NCBI GenBank assembly: GCA_947179155.2
Contig: OX359270.1
Coordinates: forward strand, 3,878,077 to 3,942,076
From: Hedera helix
Taxonomy: Eukaryota; Streptophyta; Magnoliopsida; Apiales; Araliaceae
Length of the DNA: 64,000 nucleotides
Direction: 5' to 3'
This document shows positions 41,708 through 54,732 of the stretch, in pieces (position 1 is the stretch's first letter; every line of letters begins with the position of its first letter). The translations under genes were made by a program, and so were the position numbers. The notes below the pieces were generated by a model. It was not told the origin of the DNA. It did no database searches and saw only the letters and a program-made list of their open reading frames with translations.

Positions 41708-42285
41708 ACTACCAAGGTTGGTGTTCGTTTTTCGAGGAGAGTACGAAGAATTTTATTTATCTATTTATTTTTCTGATTTTACAAATTGTTTTTAAGGATA
41801 TATATTATAAAACATTTTTAAGAATCTAAACTTTAAAATTATTAAACATATTTTATAAAAAAGTTTTAAATTTTTTTAACTCTTACATGAAATAGGCAAA
41901 CAAACAATCCAATGAATGACTTGTTAGGAGTGGAGAATCAAACTCAACTGACACCCATAATTAAAATTTATTATTGATGTTAGTGCCAAAATTAGTATAA
42001 GAAAATATTGTAGATTTATTATTATTGTTATGTCTAATTAATTTGTAGACGTCTAGGACGTTATATTTTTACTATTTAAATTATAGGTTAATTAACTGTT
42101 TATTTACTAATTACAATAATATATCCTTAATACATCAGCAAGCAATCGTACAATTTATGTGCACATACCAAATCAAGACCAGATGGGGTTGATCATTTGA
42201 GACGAATTGTATACCAAGTGTCAACAAGTGATTACGTTAATTTTCAATGAGAACTCCCAATTTCTCAAAACTAAATTTTCACTAC

Positions 42286-42323
<38 letters not shown>

Positions 42324-43950
42324 ATAACAATTGTTAGTATGAAAAATAAACTTGTCATTAATTAATTGATTGTGGGGCTTGTCTTTCTATATTTTGTAGC
42401 AAAACAAAAAGATATATTTTGGGTTCCTTCCTAATCAAAACTCAGTAGTTGTCTGTGACATTGCTATCAGCAATTGTCATTTTCAATTTTTCGTAGCTAG
42501 TTAATTTTTGCTGTACTCCCATGTACAGAAATACTACAAATTATAGAAAAATGAAAGAGAAGCCACATAGCCTACAAGGTTACTTAATTGTTCATTGGTC
42601 TACGTTTAACTGGCATTATTGTCCTTTATTCCATTAGTTCATACTATTAATATGTTGCCTTATTTTGACCCAAGTGTATTCTCTCTGTCTCAAAATCAGA
42701 TCTTATTTGATCCGATTATTTTTCTTTAACATATATAATAAAAGTTTATTATGAATATTATTTAGATATATTTTATTTTAATTGTAAATATAAAACTTCT
42801 TTCATATTACAAAGAGTGTTCGTTTGTAAAATTTATGAATGCAAAGAAAATAATTTTTATTTTTCATATTTATCTTTAAAATAATAAGAAGTTAGTTTTA
42901 GTAGTGATCATACTATAATTAATGAAATTACGAACATAGTCTTGAAGATATTGTACTTTATATTATTATTTTCTAAAAAAAAGAACTGTTTTTTGAAATG
43001 CAATAATATAAAATTATTTTTATAAAATATATAGGGCGTAAAACAATTTAATTGGAATACATTACGTTAATTGTAATATGGAATATGGATGAACAAAGTA
43101 AAAACTTTGAAATAAGACTATTACGTATTATCTTGATATAGATTATAGAGGCAAGGTATGGTGAGAAAGGTCAAAAGGGTAATTAAAGGTCGGGTTATAT
43201 TTAATGTTCCCCACCAGCACTTGCCAGAACTTATTTGATGAACACTGGCCCGAAATAAAGTACAAGTAATATTACTTCTGCAATCTTTTAAGTTTCCACA
43301 GAGCACAATCATAGTAGTGATATTTATGAGAGTTGATTGAAGTTAAGAATATGGAAGAGAGAGATGAGAAAGAAAGAAGGAAAGAAAGAAAGAAAGAAAG
43401 AAAGACAGCTAGAGAAAATCAATCAAGTAGTGTATTTGGAATTTGGATATTTACACCATCTTGCCAAACAACAGCGAGTTATTAATATTAAGTAATTTGT
43501 TTTAAAAAAATACCAAGTAATAATTAAATAAAAATTATTTATTTTATTTAAGTAAAATATTAATGAGTTGTATTGTACAATCTACGAATGCTTTATCTTG
43601 ATAAATTAAATTATTTTTTATGAATAATTTCAAACGGTCTTTTAGACCGACCTAAATAGACAATTTATTTGAAAAGTTTATAAAAAAGTTACATAACTGG
43701 TATATTATAGACTTGAATGGTCTTTGTTATAAATATTTTACAATTGCAACTCTCAACTTTTTATTATATAAAAGCAACAAGTTTATATAAACCGCGGAAT
43801 CGGACTATATATCTATTTTAAATTGCTTGAAATAAAAAAAAAATTTATCTAGTTAATTACCGGCCTTTAATATCCAACATGAAATCCCTAAATTAAAGTT
43901 AAGGTTATAGGCTTTTTTTGCATGGGATCATTCCTTCTTCTCTTTTAGCT
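41708..43950. other. AT-rich intergenic region upstream of ABCG11
   Basis: Contains a TA microsatellite at about 42288-42320 and a GAAA array at 43370-43406. No gene seen. Confidence 0.5.
43370..43406. repeat. GAAA microsatellite
   Basis: About nine GAAA units with one GGAA interruption. Confidence 0.9.
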
Positions 43951-44120
43951 TCCCCATCCAGTCAAACTCACAAAGCTCCCATTTCTCATACAAATCCCAT
44001 TTCTCTCCATTTTCTTTCCTTCTTGAAAACCCATTTTTCCATTTTGTTTCTTTCCTAGCTTCTTGAAGTCCCACTTCTCCATTTCTTTTTCTTTCCTTCT
44101 TAAAATTCCTTCTTCACCCC
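43940..44120 (+). promoter_or_regulatory. Pyrimidine-rich repeated tract before the ABCG11 TATA box
   Basis: Three degenerate copies of a unit containing CCCATTTCTCC, TTTTCTTTCCTTC and TTGAAAACCC or similar follow each other at roughly 70-bp spacing and end about 10 bp before TATAAAA. Pyrimidine patches are common in plant core promoters; this one is long. Confidence 0.5.
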
Positions 44121-44125
44121 ACCTC

Positions 44126-44132
44126 TATAAAA
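44126..44132 (+). promoter_or_regulatory. TATA box of ABCG11
   Basis: TATAAAA, 122 bp before the ATG, preceded by a pyrimidine-rich tract. This implies a 5' leader of about 90-100 nt. Confidence 0.65.
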
Positions 44133-44253
44133 CCTTTCTTTCCCAATATTATCCATCCACTTAAGTTAAGATTTCACAAGCCCAAAACTTGCAACATTTC
44201 TCTCAAACTCATAAAACCCTGCATTATCTTCAAAAATAAAAAAAACAGAGACC

Positions 44254-47200
44254 ATGTCAAATTCCACAAATGAGGTAACAATGGAAATAGATCCACAAAA
44301 ACCTCAAGAAAACATTGGAATGCTAACAAGAGTAGGATTGAGTCCATTAAGTGAGACCCTTTGGAAAAAGAGAACAAAAACCGAATTCATAGGCGATGTT
44401 TCGGCCCGGTTAGCTTGGAAAGATCTGACAGTGATGGTGACTTTAGGCAATGGTGACACTGAGAATGTTTTAGAAGGGCTAACCGGGTACGCGGAGCCTG
44501 GTACCTTTACGGCCCTCATGGGGTCGTCTGGTTCCGGGAAATCTACTTTGCTGGATTCATTGGCGAGCCGCCTTGCCGCCAATGCTTTTCTTTCCGGGAG
44601 TATTTATCTGAATGGGCGTAGAACAAAGCTCTCTTTTGGGACTGCTGTGAGTCTTTCTATTTCTTCATATTTTGCTTGACAACTGTTATGTTATGTGTCA
44701 TAAAAACGAGTCTCGTTTTTATGACTTTTATTTTTTTTTATTTTACAGATGTTAATTTGTGTGTTTTGAGGGAGAAGAATACTATGCGAAATTTAAATTA
44801 GGATAAAAAAGAAAAAAATAGAAAAAATTTACAAGATTTTTCTTTTCGTATTTGTAAAGACGAAGAGAAATTTGAAGTTTTAAATTTGGATTAATGGTTT
44901 ATCTTTCTTTTAAATTTTGTCGTGTTCGTATATAGAGGCTATAATAGGGATTATAAAAGATTGATTATGTTTTCTAGGCTTCTAGTTTTGGATAGAAAAT
45001 TTTGCAAGAAAAGTACTAGAGATTTTTATTTTTTTTTCCTTTTCTTTTCTTTATGTCCATTAAAAAAACTCAAAAACAAGAGAATTGTAAAGTTTCTATC
45101 CATTTTTTTTATTATTTTAAAACTCAAAAAAATAGTGTCAGAATATATATTCCACAAATTTTGATTTTGTTAAAGAAATATAGTTTGCGTGGGACAGTCA
45201 TAATTTTCGTATTATTAAGACAACAAATTGTTAATTACTCATGAGAAAAAAAAAAGAAAAAATTTTGTTATTTGAAAAAAATCATTGGCAAGTGTGTTCA
45301 ACATGAAATCAAGCCATTATATTGTCCCTTGAAAACATGTAAAATATATGAATATATGTGAATTATTTTAGTTGGATTGCTGTTGAAATGTCATTGCTGC
45401 ATGATTTCATGTTATTTTGTAGTGTTGTGCTTCCTTAGAATTGAATATATTAATATTCCATGTCTTCATTATAATTGGCTTGAAATTATTGCTGTAAACT
45501 TATATTAATGTTTTAACCAAGTGATTATTAATTTTGTGTTCTAAACTGATCATTCAGGCATACGTAACTCAAGATGATACCTTGATTGGTACTCTTACAG
45601 TTCGTGAAACAATTTCATATTCAGCTCGCCTTCGTCTCCCTGACAAAATGGCTTGGCCAGAAAAGCGTTCATTGGTTGAATGTACAATCATTGAAATGGG
45701 GCTTCAAGATTGTGCAGATACAGTCATTGGGAATTGGCACTTGCGAGGGATTAGTGGAGGCGAAAAGAGGAGAGTCAGCATTGCCCTTGAAATCTTGATG
45801 AGGCCTAGATTGCTCTTTCTTGATGAGCCAACAAGTGGTCTTGATAGGTAAAAATCTCAAAGGCTCCCTTTTGCACTATCTTCTCACTAGCACAGCCTGA
45901 AAGTCACGTAAGTGAGAGTTCTGTTTCACTTGTTAACTATTTTACTTGTGTGTGTTAAGCTTTGTTGTTTGCCTAAATCTGATCTGGTAAAACACGCAAG
46001 TATACGTGGTCCAACTGTAGTAAAATAGCAAGCAATGTATCGTTTCCCACAATGACTTTCTACTATTAATACACCAAAATACTAACCATAAATCACTCCA
46101 ATCCTAATTAAACGATCACTCAAAGTTGATAAACATAGATTAATTGAATGAGTTAAATTAATTGAATTAACGAATTCTAAATTATCAAATTTTGTTATCA
46201 AGTTGTAAAACGTTAAGGTGATAATTTCCCCTAACACTTCACTTAAACCTTTTCATTCTCTATTTAAGTAATCAAACGTGTGGAGTTTTTAACCAGACAG
46301 TCATATGTATTCACTAGCCTCTGTCGATGGTCAAGTGAAAATCACCTATTCAATTAAATCACTATGTGTCCATGATATTTGACATTAAATAGGAGTCATT
46401 GAATTCATATTTTTTTTTAGGTTACATATGGTTTATAGGTATATGTCTATCATATATACACATCATGCAGTCTACCACATGTAGAATGACAAGAACATAT
46501 GTCGACATACCCAGACCTATGTTTATATTTCATTTGTTAATTTCATATAAACTATCATGCTAATTACTGACCAAGTAATTATAACTCAAGCATAAGATAT
46601 GCCAATCAACTCCAACACAATCAATTAACATAAAAATGTAGTGAATTGTCTTCAATTTACATACTAGGTTCCATTACAACCTTAAATCTGAAGTTTAGTT
46701 CATCACTAATTTGTAAACCATGGATACAATTTTAGCAACATACAGATAAATCAAAGTAAAAGAAGTAAAGAAGAAGATAGAACTCAGTTGACTCTGAATT
46801 TTCCTTCAACCTCCAGCGTTAATTTCTCCTTCTACCGACTCCTTGAATCCTCACCTCTCTCTTCTCCTCTCTCTATCTTCTTCTCTCCCGTTGTTCCCTT
46901 ATCTTTCTCCCAGCTCTCTGCTCACGTTTACGTTAACCCACTTGAATCTAACCGCTACGCACGAATAGAAGGATGTCCGTCATTTCAAACCATGCCTGGG
47001 TCCCACAAAAGAATTCTTCGCTAGCATTTCCCGACGAGCTCCTAGCAAGCGCTTAGGCGCTTACCTGGTCTGGTTGGAAATTTAAGTCAATCGCCTACCA
47101 AGCGCCTAGGCGCTTGTCTGACAGAGAAATTATCATTTTGCCATTTTGAGCTCATTTTCCTTCAAAACAAAGGAAAAATACCAAATGCAAGTAAAATGAA

Positions 47201-50200
47201 ACTATAGAGCATACAAATGAATGAAAATAACACAAATCAATAAACCTAAAGCATTAAATTTGCAAGTATAAAACCTACTTATGTACTTGCTTTTATTTTG
47301 ATTCCAAGGCAAAAGGATATTCGTTTAGGGCTATAAATTAATGAGCTGAGCCGAGCTTTGGCTTATTGAGAACAAGTTCGACTAAAAGTTAAACTAGCTT
47401 TAAGTCAAGCTGAGCTTTTAAACAAGAAAAACGAGCATGAATATGTTGTTTGAATTCGACTCGTTTTATAAATGAGTTGAACTTGAGCTCGAGAGCATAG
47501 TCGAGCTAAGATATAGTTGAGCTTAAATAATTATTAACTCAATATATATATGTGTGTGTGTGTGTGTAATATGTAAAATTAATTAATTTAATTAATTAAA
47601 TGTTAAACGAGTCGAGTTTAAGCAAACTCAAGTTGAATATAGTATAGTTCAAGCTTGACTCATTTAATTAAACGAAGACAATCCCTTTGTTCACTAACAA
47701 CTCGGTTCATTCATACAGCTCTAATTTCATTAAAAGGAGAGGACAAAAATTAAAAATTGTATTCTTACACAATGTCATTTTTTGTTCAAATTTTAATGTG
47801 ATATCTCTAATTATTGTGGATGGAGTACTTTTCCTCTTATAATCATATTGAATGTTAAATGAATTTTGTTTGCAGTGCTTCTGCATTCTTTGTAACTCAG
47901 ACGTTACGAGCTCTTTCTCGAGATGGAAGGACTGTCATAGCCTCTATTCATCAACCAAGCAGTGAAGTTTTTGAACTCTTTGATCGTTTGTACTTGCTTT
48001 CAGGAGGAAAAACAGTTTACTTTGGTCAGGCTTCAGAAGCTTATGAGGCAAAAATTCTATCAACTTTCTTGTACTTTTTTTCTTGGGTATTGAATTTTCA
48101 TACAAGGCAGAATTCTATCGAACATTCCACCAAAAGAATCTCATTTGCTTATCTAAAATTTACGAGTGTTTAGTTTAGTAGTAATGACGCTTATCACATA
48201 GTTCTGATATTCAACTTGAGAACATTGCATCATTTTATAGTACCATCAATAAGAATAAACCTCGTTTTTGTGGAACAAAAAAATGTGAAACGGAGTGAGT
48301 TTTTTTTTATTTTATTCCAAATATAGTGCTCTAATATGTATATATGTTTGTTTGTGTGTGTGCAGTTCTTTACACAAGCTGGATTTCCATGCCCTGCCCT
48401 AAGGAACCCGTCTGATCATTTTCTGCGGTGCATTAATTCTGATTTTGACAAAGTTAAGGCTAATCTAAAAGGATCCATGAAACTACGGGTATCGAATTCT
48501 ACTTTTCCCACTTCTAATCTCTTGTTGTTAATCAGTAGTATTGCATAATTGCAGAGAAATTTTAGTCATTTATAGGGTTTGGTATTTCCATGCTACTCTG
48601 CTCTTATGATAAGTCAATTGCCTCACGCTGCTATAAATAGTACTAATAGTTCTGGTAACAAAACTGACTTTGAAACTGGGACACTAATTTTTCATCTGCA
48701 TTTTGTTAAATTTTCCCGTGGTAAGTTTGAGGCAGATGGCGATCCTCTGGAGAAGACATCGACAGCTGAAGCTATCCGAACTCTTACTAATTTCTATCGT
48801 TCGTCTCAGTACAATTACTCAGCAAGAGAAAGGGTTGAAGAGATGATCAAACTTGCAAGTGTCCATTTTTCCTTTATCTAGTCATTTGGAAAATGTTGCA
48901 AGTTTCTTGATTCCTGGTGATATATTTAACCAACTTGATCCTTTATATTCACAATTGTTGTGCAGAATGGAACCGTGCTAGATTCACGAGGCAGCCAGGC
49001 TAGTTTTATTATGCAGGCCTTTATTTTAACTAAACGTTCATTCGTTAACATGTCAAGGGACTTTGGTTATTACTGGCTGAGGCTTGTGATCTACATTTTG
49101 GTCACTATCTGCATAGGAACCATCTATTTGGATGTCGGAACGAGTTATAGCGCCATTCTGGTATTTATCTTTACTATTCTTTACTTGTATGATGTGTTTG
49201 GATTACAGGAATCAAAGTATGAATGAAATGATTCAATACAATAGAATGAAAAAAAAATGTGTTTCGATTGTTCAATTGAAACGGAATGAACCAACCCCAT
49301 TCCTGGAAAATTGATGTTTTTTTATTCTTTTTAGGTGGTTGTAGAATGAATTATTCCATTCTATTTACTTCTCTATTCTAATCACGTCTTAATTTTATTC
49401 ATTCAATCCAAACGTAGTATTAATATGTTTATTTGGTCACTTAACATGTTAAAGTACTGTTTTGTCATCTTTGATTTGCTTTATTGATTTCTATTTGCTA
49501 TGGCACACACAGGCAAGAGGATGCTGTGCCTCTTTTGTGCTCGGATTTGTCACATTCATGTCCATTGGTGGATTTCCTTCCTTTGTTGAAGATATGAAGG
49601 TGCGTATTACCCATCCATATATCCAGAAATGAGAGTCACATTTGACTTTTTTACTTTTTGACGCATAAAAATATTTGCATACGACATACTAAAACAAAAT
49701 TTGATCGATAATATTTCCCACACACATTCTAGCACTTCAATATTGAAAAGTGTCTTGGGCAAGCAAAAAAGTTGACATTCGGGACAGAGTTTGTACATAC
49801 TGATATTTTAGCTACAACAACACTAAATTTATACAGGTTTTTCAAAGAGAAAGGCTGAATGGGCACTATGGGGTGGCTGCATTTGTGCTCAGCAACACAA
49901 TATCTGCAATGCCATTTCTAATGATGATTACTTTTATTTCTGGAACAATTTGCTATTTCATGGTCCATCTTCATCCGGGCTTCATCCATTATCTCTTCTT
50001 CGTCTTGTGCCTTTACGCGAGTGTGACTGTCGTAGAGAGCCTGATGATGGCCATTGCCAGCATTGTTCCCAACTTCCTCATGGGAATTATCATAGGAGCA
50101 GGAATTCAGGTAAAAAAAAAATGTACATAATTAAATAAATACTCGATTTACTTGTATACTTTGGGTTATAATTATTTTTAACACATTTTAGGGGATATTC

Positions 50201-51109
50201 ATGCTAGTATCTGGCTTTTTCCGACTCCCTCATGATATTCCAAAACCAGTCTGGCGATACCCAATGTCATACATCAGTTTTCACTTCTGGGCTCTTCAGG
50301 TATATTAATACTAATGCTCCCTTCTCAGTCCCAATATTAGTGCCCCATTAATTTGTTGTTTTTAGAAAAACTATTCCTACGCATAATAATGATATTATTG
50401 AATAAAATGATGATGCGCAAGTGCGCTTATGACAAACCTTAAAACGCATAAGAATGAGAAACAGTCATAGAGCCAAATGGGATTCTGATTTTGGGACAAG
50501 GGTAGTGGTATGTGTATTTGGGCATACTAATAGTCGTATTCCTGCCCCATACTGAGAGTCTTATATATCTAATTTTGTTCATTACAAACACCTTAAGAAA
50601 TAAAATATCAAAAAGTCATATGAGACTATTATTTTGGGACGGATGTTGTATTAAATTGTTTGTGCTCGTCGCAAATGGTATATCCACGACACTAATGCAT
50701 ATAAATGTTGCTGCTGCTGATCGATGATGCACATTTACAGGGACAATACCAAAATGATCTAGATGGACTGGAATTCGACAACCAAACACGAGACGGTCCA
50801 AAAATCAGTGGCAGTTACATATTGGAAAACGTGTTTCAAATCGACATGCATCGATCAAAATGGGTGGATCTTAGCGTTATTTTCAGCATGGTTGTGATCT
50901 ACCGGATAATTTTCTTCATAGTGATCAAGATCAATGAGGACTTAACCCCTTGGGTAAGAGGTTACATGGCAAGGAGGAGAATGCAGCAGAAGAATGGAAA
51001 CCTGAGCACCACACTAGTGGCTCCATGTGGGCTTTCTCAATCCCCTTCATTGAGGAATTATGTGGCTAATAAAGCTAGTAGGAGTAGGCAAGGGAATGGA
51101 CTTGTTTGA
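44254..51109 (+). CDS. ABCG11: ABCG11-type cuticular lipid half-transporter
   Basis: Ten exons join in frame to 712 aa: 44254-44646, 45558-45847, 47876-48047, 48366-48488, 48726-48854, 48966-49160, 49513-49599, 49837-50109, 50192-50299 and 50741-51109. The product aligns with Arabidopsis ABCG11/WBC11 (703 aa) along its length. The ABC domain comes first: Walker A GSSGSGKST at 90-98, signature ISGGEKRR from 196, Walker B LLFLDEP about 216-222, then GLDSASAFF. The ABC2-type membrane domain follows, with helices such as YWLRLVIYILVTICIGTIYL and GIIIGAGIQGIFMLVSGFF. Half-transporters of this clade dimerise in the epidermal plasma membrane and export wax and cutin precursors. Introns 3 and 5 seem to begin with GC (see findings); the rest are GT-AG. 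Met at 44254 is the first in frame after the TATA box; a second Met lies nine codons on. Intron 2 (2.0 kb) carries repeats. Confidence 0.95.
47047..47115. repeat. Paired GCGC palindromes in ABCG11 intron 2
   Basis: AAGCGCTTAGGCGCTT (47047-47062) and the perfect 16-bp palindrome AAGCGCCTAGGCGCTT (47100-47115), 37 bp apart. Confidence 0.85.
47327..47724. mobile_element. MITE-like element in ABCG11 intron 2
   Basis: The left end TAGGGCTATAAATTAATGAG and the right end, read in reverse complement as TAGAGCTGTATGAATGAACC, form imperfect inverted repeats. The interior is rich in GAGCTCGAG/GAGCCGAGC words and a short GT run. No exact target duplication. Confidence 0.65.
49196..49417. mobile_element. 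MITE-like element in ABCG11 intron 6
   Basis: Ends GTTTGGATTACAGGAATCAA and TTCATTCAATCCAAACGTAG are imperfect inverted repeats around GAATGAAAT/ATTCCATTC words. A relative lies at about 59730-59985 beyond the DUF789 gene. Confidence 0.6.
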
Positions 51110-51263
51110 TAACTTCTACCAAACTTTGTCCATTTCTACAAAGAAGTTTATTCTACTTTATATTATAAAAAAAAATCGAATGAGAGTCACTTTTGATCTC
51201 TCATTCCTATTTTTACTATCTCACTATCCTGTCTGTTTTCTTTTCTTGTTTATATTTTTCTTG

Positions 51264-51269
51264 AATAAA
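51264..51269 (+). terminator. Candidate poly(A) signal of ABCG11
   Basis: AATAAA 155 nt after the stop codon, following a T-rich stretch. Confidence 0.45.
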
Positions 51270-51682
51270 TTGTTACACGATTCCTAGTTTCTTTCCTTAG
51301 CGACGAATTATAGTTAGATTATAATACTCTAAAGCCTATCGACCTGAATGTCAGATTTCCCGAACAAATAGGAATTATAATTAGATTATAACTTTTTAAT
51401 ATTAACATTGATCGATTGTAGTAAGTCAAATGAGATACAATAATGACAAAAATGAGAATAAATTTGAAATTTGATATTTTCATGAATAAAATTTGATATT
51501 TCACATATTCTCTCTCATATAAGTGTGAGATCTATTTACTATTTATGTAAAAAATATATTGTAAAACTATCATTTTAATTTTTAAAAATATTAATTTTCA
51601 TAAATTATATTCAAATGATATGCAAAATTAATGTTTTACATCATCTAATAGTAACATGTCAGGTGATAAATTTTTTTTGGGT

Positions 51683-51701
51683 GGGGGGGGGGGGGGGGGG
51701 G
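51683..51701. repeat. 19-base G homopolymer
   Basis: An uninterrupted G run in otherwise AT-rich DNA, preceded by TTTTTTTTGGGT. Its exact length may be a sequencing or assembly artefact. Confidence 0.8.
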
Positions 51702-52011
51702 TTTGTAATAAAATAATTTTATCATAGTAAATAATAATTATACAATTCAAATCTCCTAAATTTGTTTAATTAACCTACCTAACATGTTAATATTATACGA
51801 TGTAAAACACTAATTTTACGTATCAACCATATATAATTTATTCTCATATGAAGAGTGTTCCGCACAAAAATTAACGGCACAATCTATATACCATCATTTA
51901 TTATTTAAAATTTTGTTATAAAGTATTTTATATAATCATTGAGTTTTCCGTGCCATAGCGAGTTTGTTCGGCTTCATATCCCTATGTCATGTACTTTGTT
52001 ATATGTTAATC

Positions 52012-52765
52012 CATGGTTGTAAAATTTGGACTGCTGATCTGATTGAAAAAAATCAAAATTGATCGGTTCTTTGATTCAATTTAAGCCAAAAAATTGAATT
52101 TGATCAAAAATCGGTCAAAACCGATGACCTGACGGTCGGATCGGTTGACCCAGTGATCCAGTCACCGTTTTTACCGGCTCCCTACCTCTTTTTAAAAATT
52201 TTTTTTTTAAAAAAAAAAAAAAATTTAAACATTTGAACTTGATTAAATATATCATTGATTGAGTTTTGAATTATGATCATGATTTAATATCTTTTTTTTT
52301 ATATAGATTTAATATTTATTTGAATTGTATAAAGTAAACATTGTACAAATAAATTTATTTTTTTTACCGAATTTGATTGAATGTATCCTAGAGATATTTA
52401 TGTTCATTTGTGTTTGATTTTATTAATCTTGAGTCTTGAATTTTGAGTTATGATCATGATTTAATATATTTTTTTTTATATATAAATTTAGTATTTATTT
52501 GAATTGTATGAAGTAAACATTGTACAAATAGGTTTAATTTTATTTTTTCTATGTAGATAATAAATTGCTTAATTTTACATATTTACTAAATATTATATAT
52601 AATATATAATAATAATAATTAATATATTTAATTATTTATTATTTATTACATATTAATGACGTTACCGGTTCAATAACAGTCTGACCACTGGTTGGACCAG
52701 TGATCCATCCACCCGGTAACTTTTTCGGTTCGATGACCGGTCCGGGTCTGAGAACACTGTGTTAA
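52012..52765. mobile_element. Possible non-autonomous DNA transposon
   Basis: A CGGTT-rich left part (CGGTTGACCCAGTGATCCAG near 52140) is mirrored in kind by GGTTGGACCAGTGATCCATC near 52690. Between them a 177-bp segment beginning TTATGATCATGATTTAATAT (52271 and 52448) is tandemly duplicated. Outer ends are not sharply defined. Confidence 0.45.
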
Positions 52766-53610
52766 TCTATAGGAAATTGTTATTTTTACGCGCAAAATTA
52801 ATAATATTTTTATATGAGTATTTTTTATATAAATATAAAATTTATTTATTATTTATATAAGAGAAATTATATTAAAAAATATTATTTTTTTTATAAAAAT
52901 ATTAGTTCTATATATTAGGTGATTGTAAAAGTAAAAATAAAAAAATTTAAAAACATATAGTTATGTACTTCCATCGAAAAGAATATTTGGTTCATATCTT
53001 TTATATATTCTTATAAATTCTAGAAAAATTACGTAATGTCTTTAGTATTTTTTAATATTTATAACATATTTTAAATTTAAATCGTATAGCTTATTCATCT
53101 TTTGATTTATTTATTTTTGTTTAATATATATCTTGAACATCTTTTGTGGAATATAGCACCAAGTACTTATTGAACACTTCTATACGCAATTAGATGAATT
53201 AATCTGCGTCCCTTTAAATATTAGTACAATATATATTACATAAATGTCTTTTATATGAGTATGCATACTTTTATTTTACTATTATAAGAGAAATTTTTTG
53301 TTTTTTTAAATTTAAAATATTAAATACATTAATTGAAACAAATGGAACAAGTTAATTCTTTAAAACTACTTAATTTTAAAAAATTATTAAATATAAAAAT
53401 ATTACTACCTCAATTCCAAAACGGAGTTGACTATTTAAGTCAATTACAAAAATTTTAATTTTAAATTGATATAAATTTATTTAATTTTAATTAATAATTT
53501 TATAGTCATTATAAATTATGTAAAATATAATATTTATTACAAAAATAAAATTATTTTAAAAATTTAAATGAAACGCATAAATTCTAAATTATGAAAATTT
53601 TAAAGAAAAT

Positions 53611-53725
53611 TTATATTTCCACAGCACTTTTTTGATATTTTCACATTAAAACCTTCGTTATAGACCTATAATAACGATTTTCATGTAAAAATATTAGAAA
53701 ATGCTGTGAAAATATCAGTTTTCTT
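53611..53725. repeat. Foldback repeat with GTGAAAATATCA arm
   Basis: TTTCCACAGCA...TTTGATATTTTCACATT on the left folds against ATGTAAAAATATTAGAAAATG and CTGTGAAAATATCAG on the right, with CGTTATAG near the centre. Confidence 0.65.
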
Positions 53726-54027
53726 TCTTAAATTGATTTTTGAATATTTTTAGTATTTTTGATATTTTAATATTAAATTTTTTAGAAAATCTATTTTGGG
53801 AATACTGTTACATGCACAATTTTTGTTTATAAAAATTAAATTATAAAATAATATATCAAAATATAATTAATTAATAATTCATCATAGGCCTAATAATTAT
53901 GATTGACCACTACTTATTTGATTTTAATATATTTTTAATCACCAAAACAGCTACTAATATTTTTTTTTAAATAAAATAATTTCCCTTATTTGTGACAAAT
54001 GTATTGGGACACTCCTCCCACCCCCAG

Positions 54028-54034
54028 TATAAAC
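54028..54034 (+). promoter_or_regulatory. Candidate TATA box of the DUF789 gene
   Basis: TATAAAC about 700 bp before the ATG, followed by C- and CT-rich leader-like sequence (CT run at about 54237-54252). A 5'UTR intron from about 54312 to 54605 is possible (GTAAACAATAAT ... TTTTTGTAG). Confidence 0.35.
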
Positions 54035-54533
54035 CCAACCGGAAACCCCCTCCCAACCAACCAACAACTTCACAATCTTACAAGTTACACCCCCCTCCGG
54101 GGCAAATCAAGAAACGCCAAAAATAACAAAGTTTGTTCCTCATAGTCTTCACCTTTCGTCACTTTTCCAGATTATTGTCATCCAGTACTCCATCACCCCA
54201 CCCCCATTTACTCTTCCCTTTTGCCGTTTCTTTTTGTCTCTCTCTCTCTCTTCAAGCGTTTCAATTCAATCTCATCTTCAGAAAAAATTTCATTTATAAT
54301 TTTTGTTGTTTTGTAAACAATAATTATCTCTAACACCCAACTAATAAATCCCATTCATTAATTTATAGATAGATAGAGTTTTTAAGATGTGCTTCATTCA
54401 TTTGCAATCTTTCTTTTTCTCTGTTTCTTTACTTATTTACTCTTACCCATTTAGCATTAATTGACTTCCCATTTCTTTTTCTTCTGTAATATGGAAACTC
54501 AAGATTGTATTTGATTATAAATTTATATATACA

Positions 54534-54534
<1 letters not shown>

Positions 54535-54566
<32 letters not shown>
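54535..54566. repeat. TA microsatellite in the DUF789 5' leader
   Basis: About 14 TA/AT units upstream of the ATG. Confidence 0.85.
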
Positions 54567-54567
<1 letters not shown>

Positions 54568-54732
54568 AAAAATCTCCATGTAATCTTATTTTCTGTCTTT
54601 TTGTAGATTAGAATTGAGAACTGATTTATTTAAAAACCCAGTTGGGGTTTAAATAGCAGAGCAGAGCAAACTTTGAGAGAGCAGAACAGAGCAAATTGAG
54701 GGGAAAAAAATTTGTTTAGTGATAAAAAAAAA

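Larger units (their letters stand above)
51110..54027. other. AT-rich intergenic region between ABCG11 and the DUF789 gene
   Basis: Holds a G homopolymer (51683-51701), a MITE-like element (about 52012-52765) and a foldback (53611-53725). No gene recognised. Confidence 0.5.

Noticed and set aside
44922..45244. Open frames in ABCG11 intron 1
   Set aside because: Phe/Lys-rich frames from AT-rich intron sequence; the flanking exons join perfectly without them.
45960..47310. Possible larger repeat starting near ACACGCAAGTATACGTGG in ABCG11 intron 2
   Set aside because: It resembles a common dicot repeat type, but I could not find defined ends or a target duplication.
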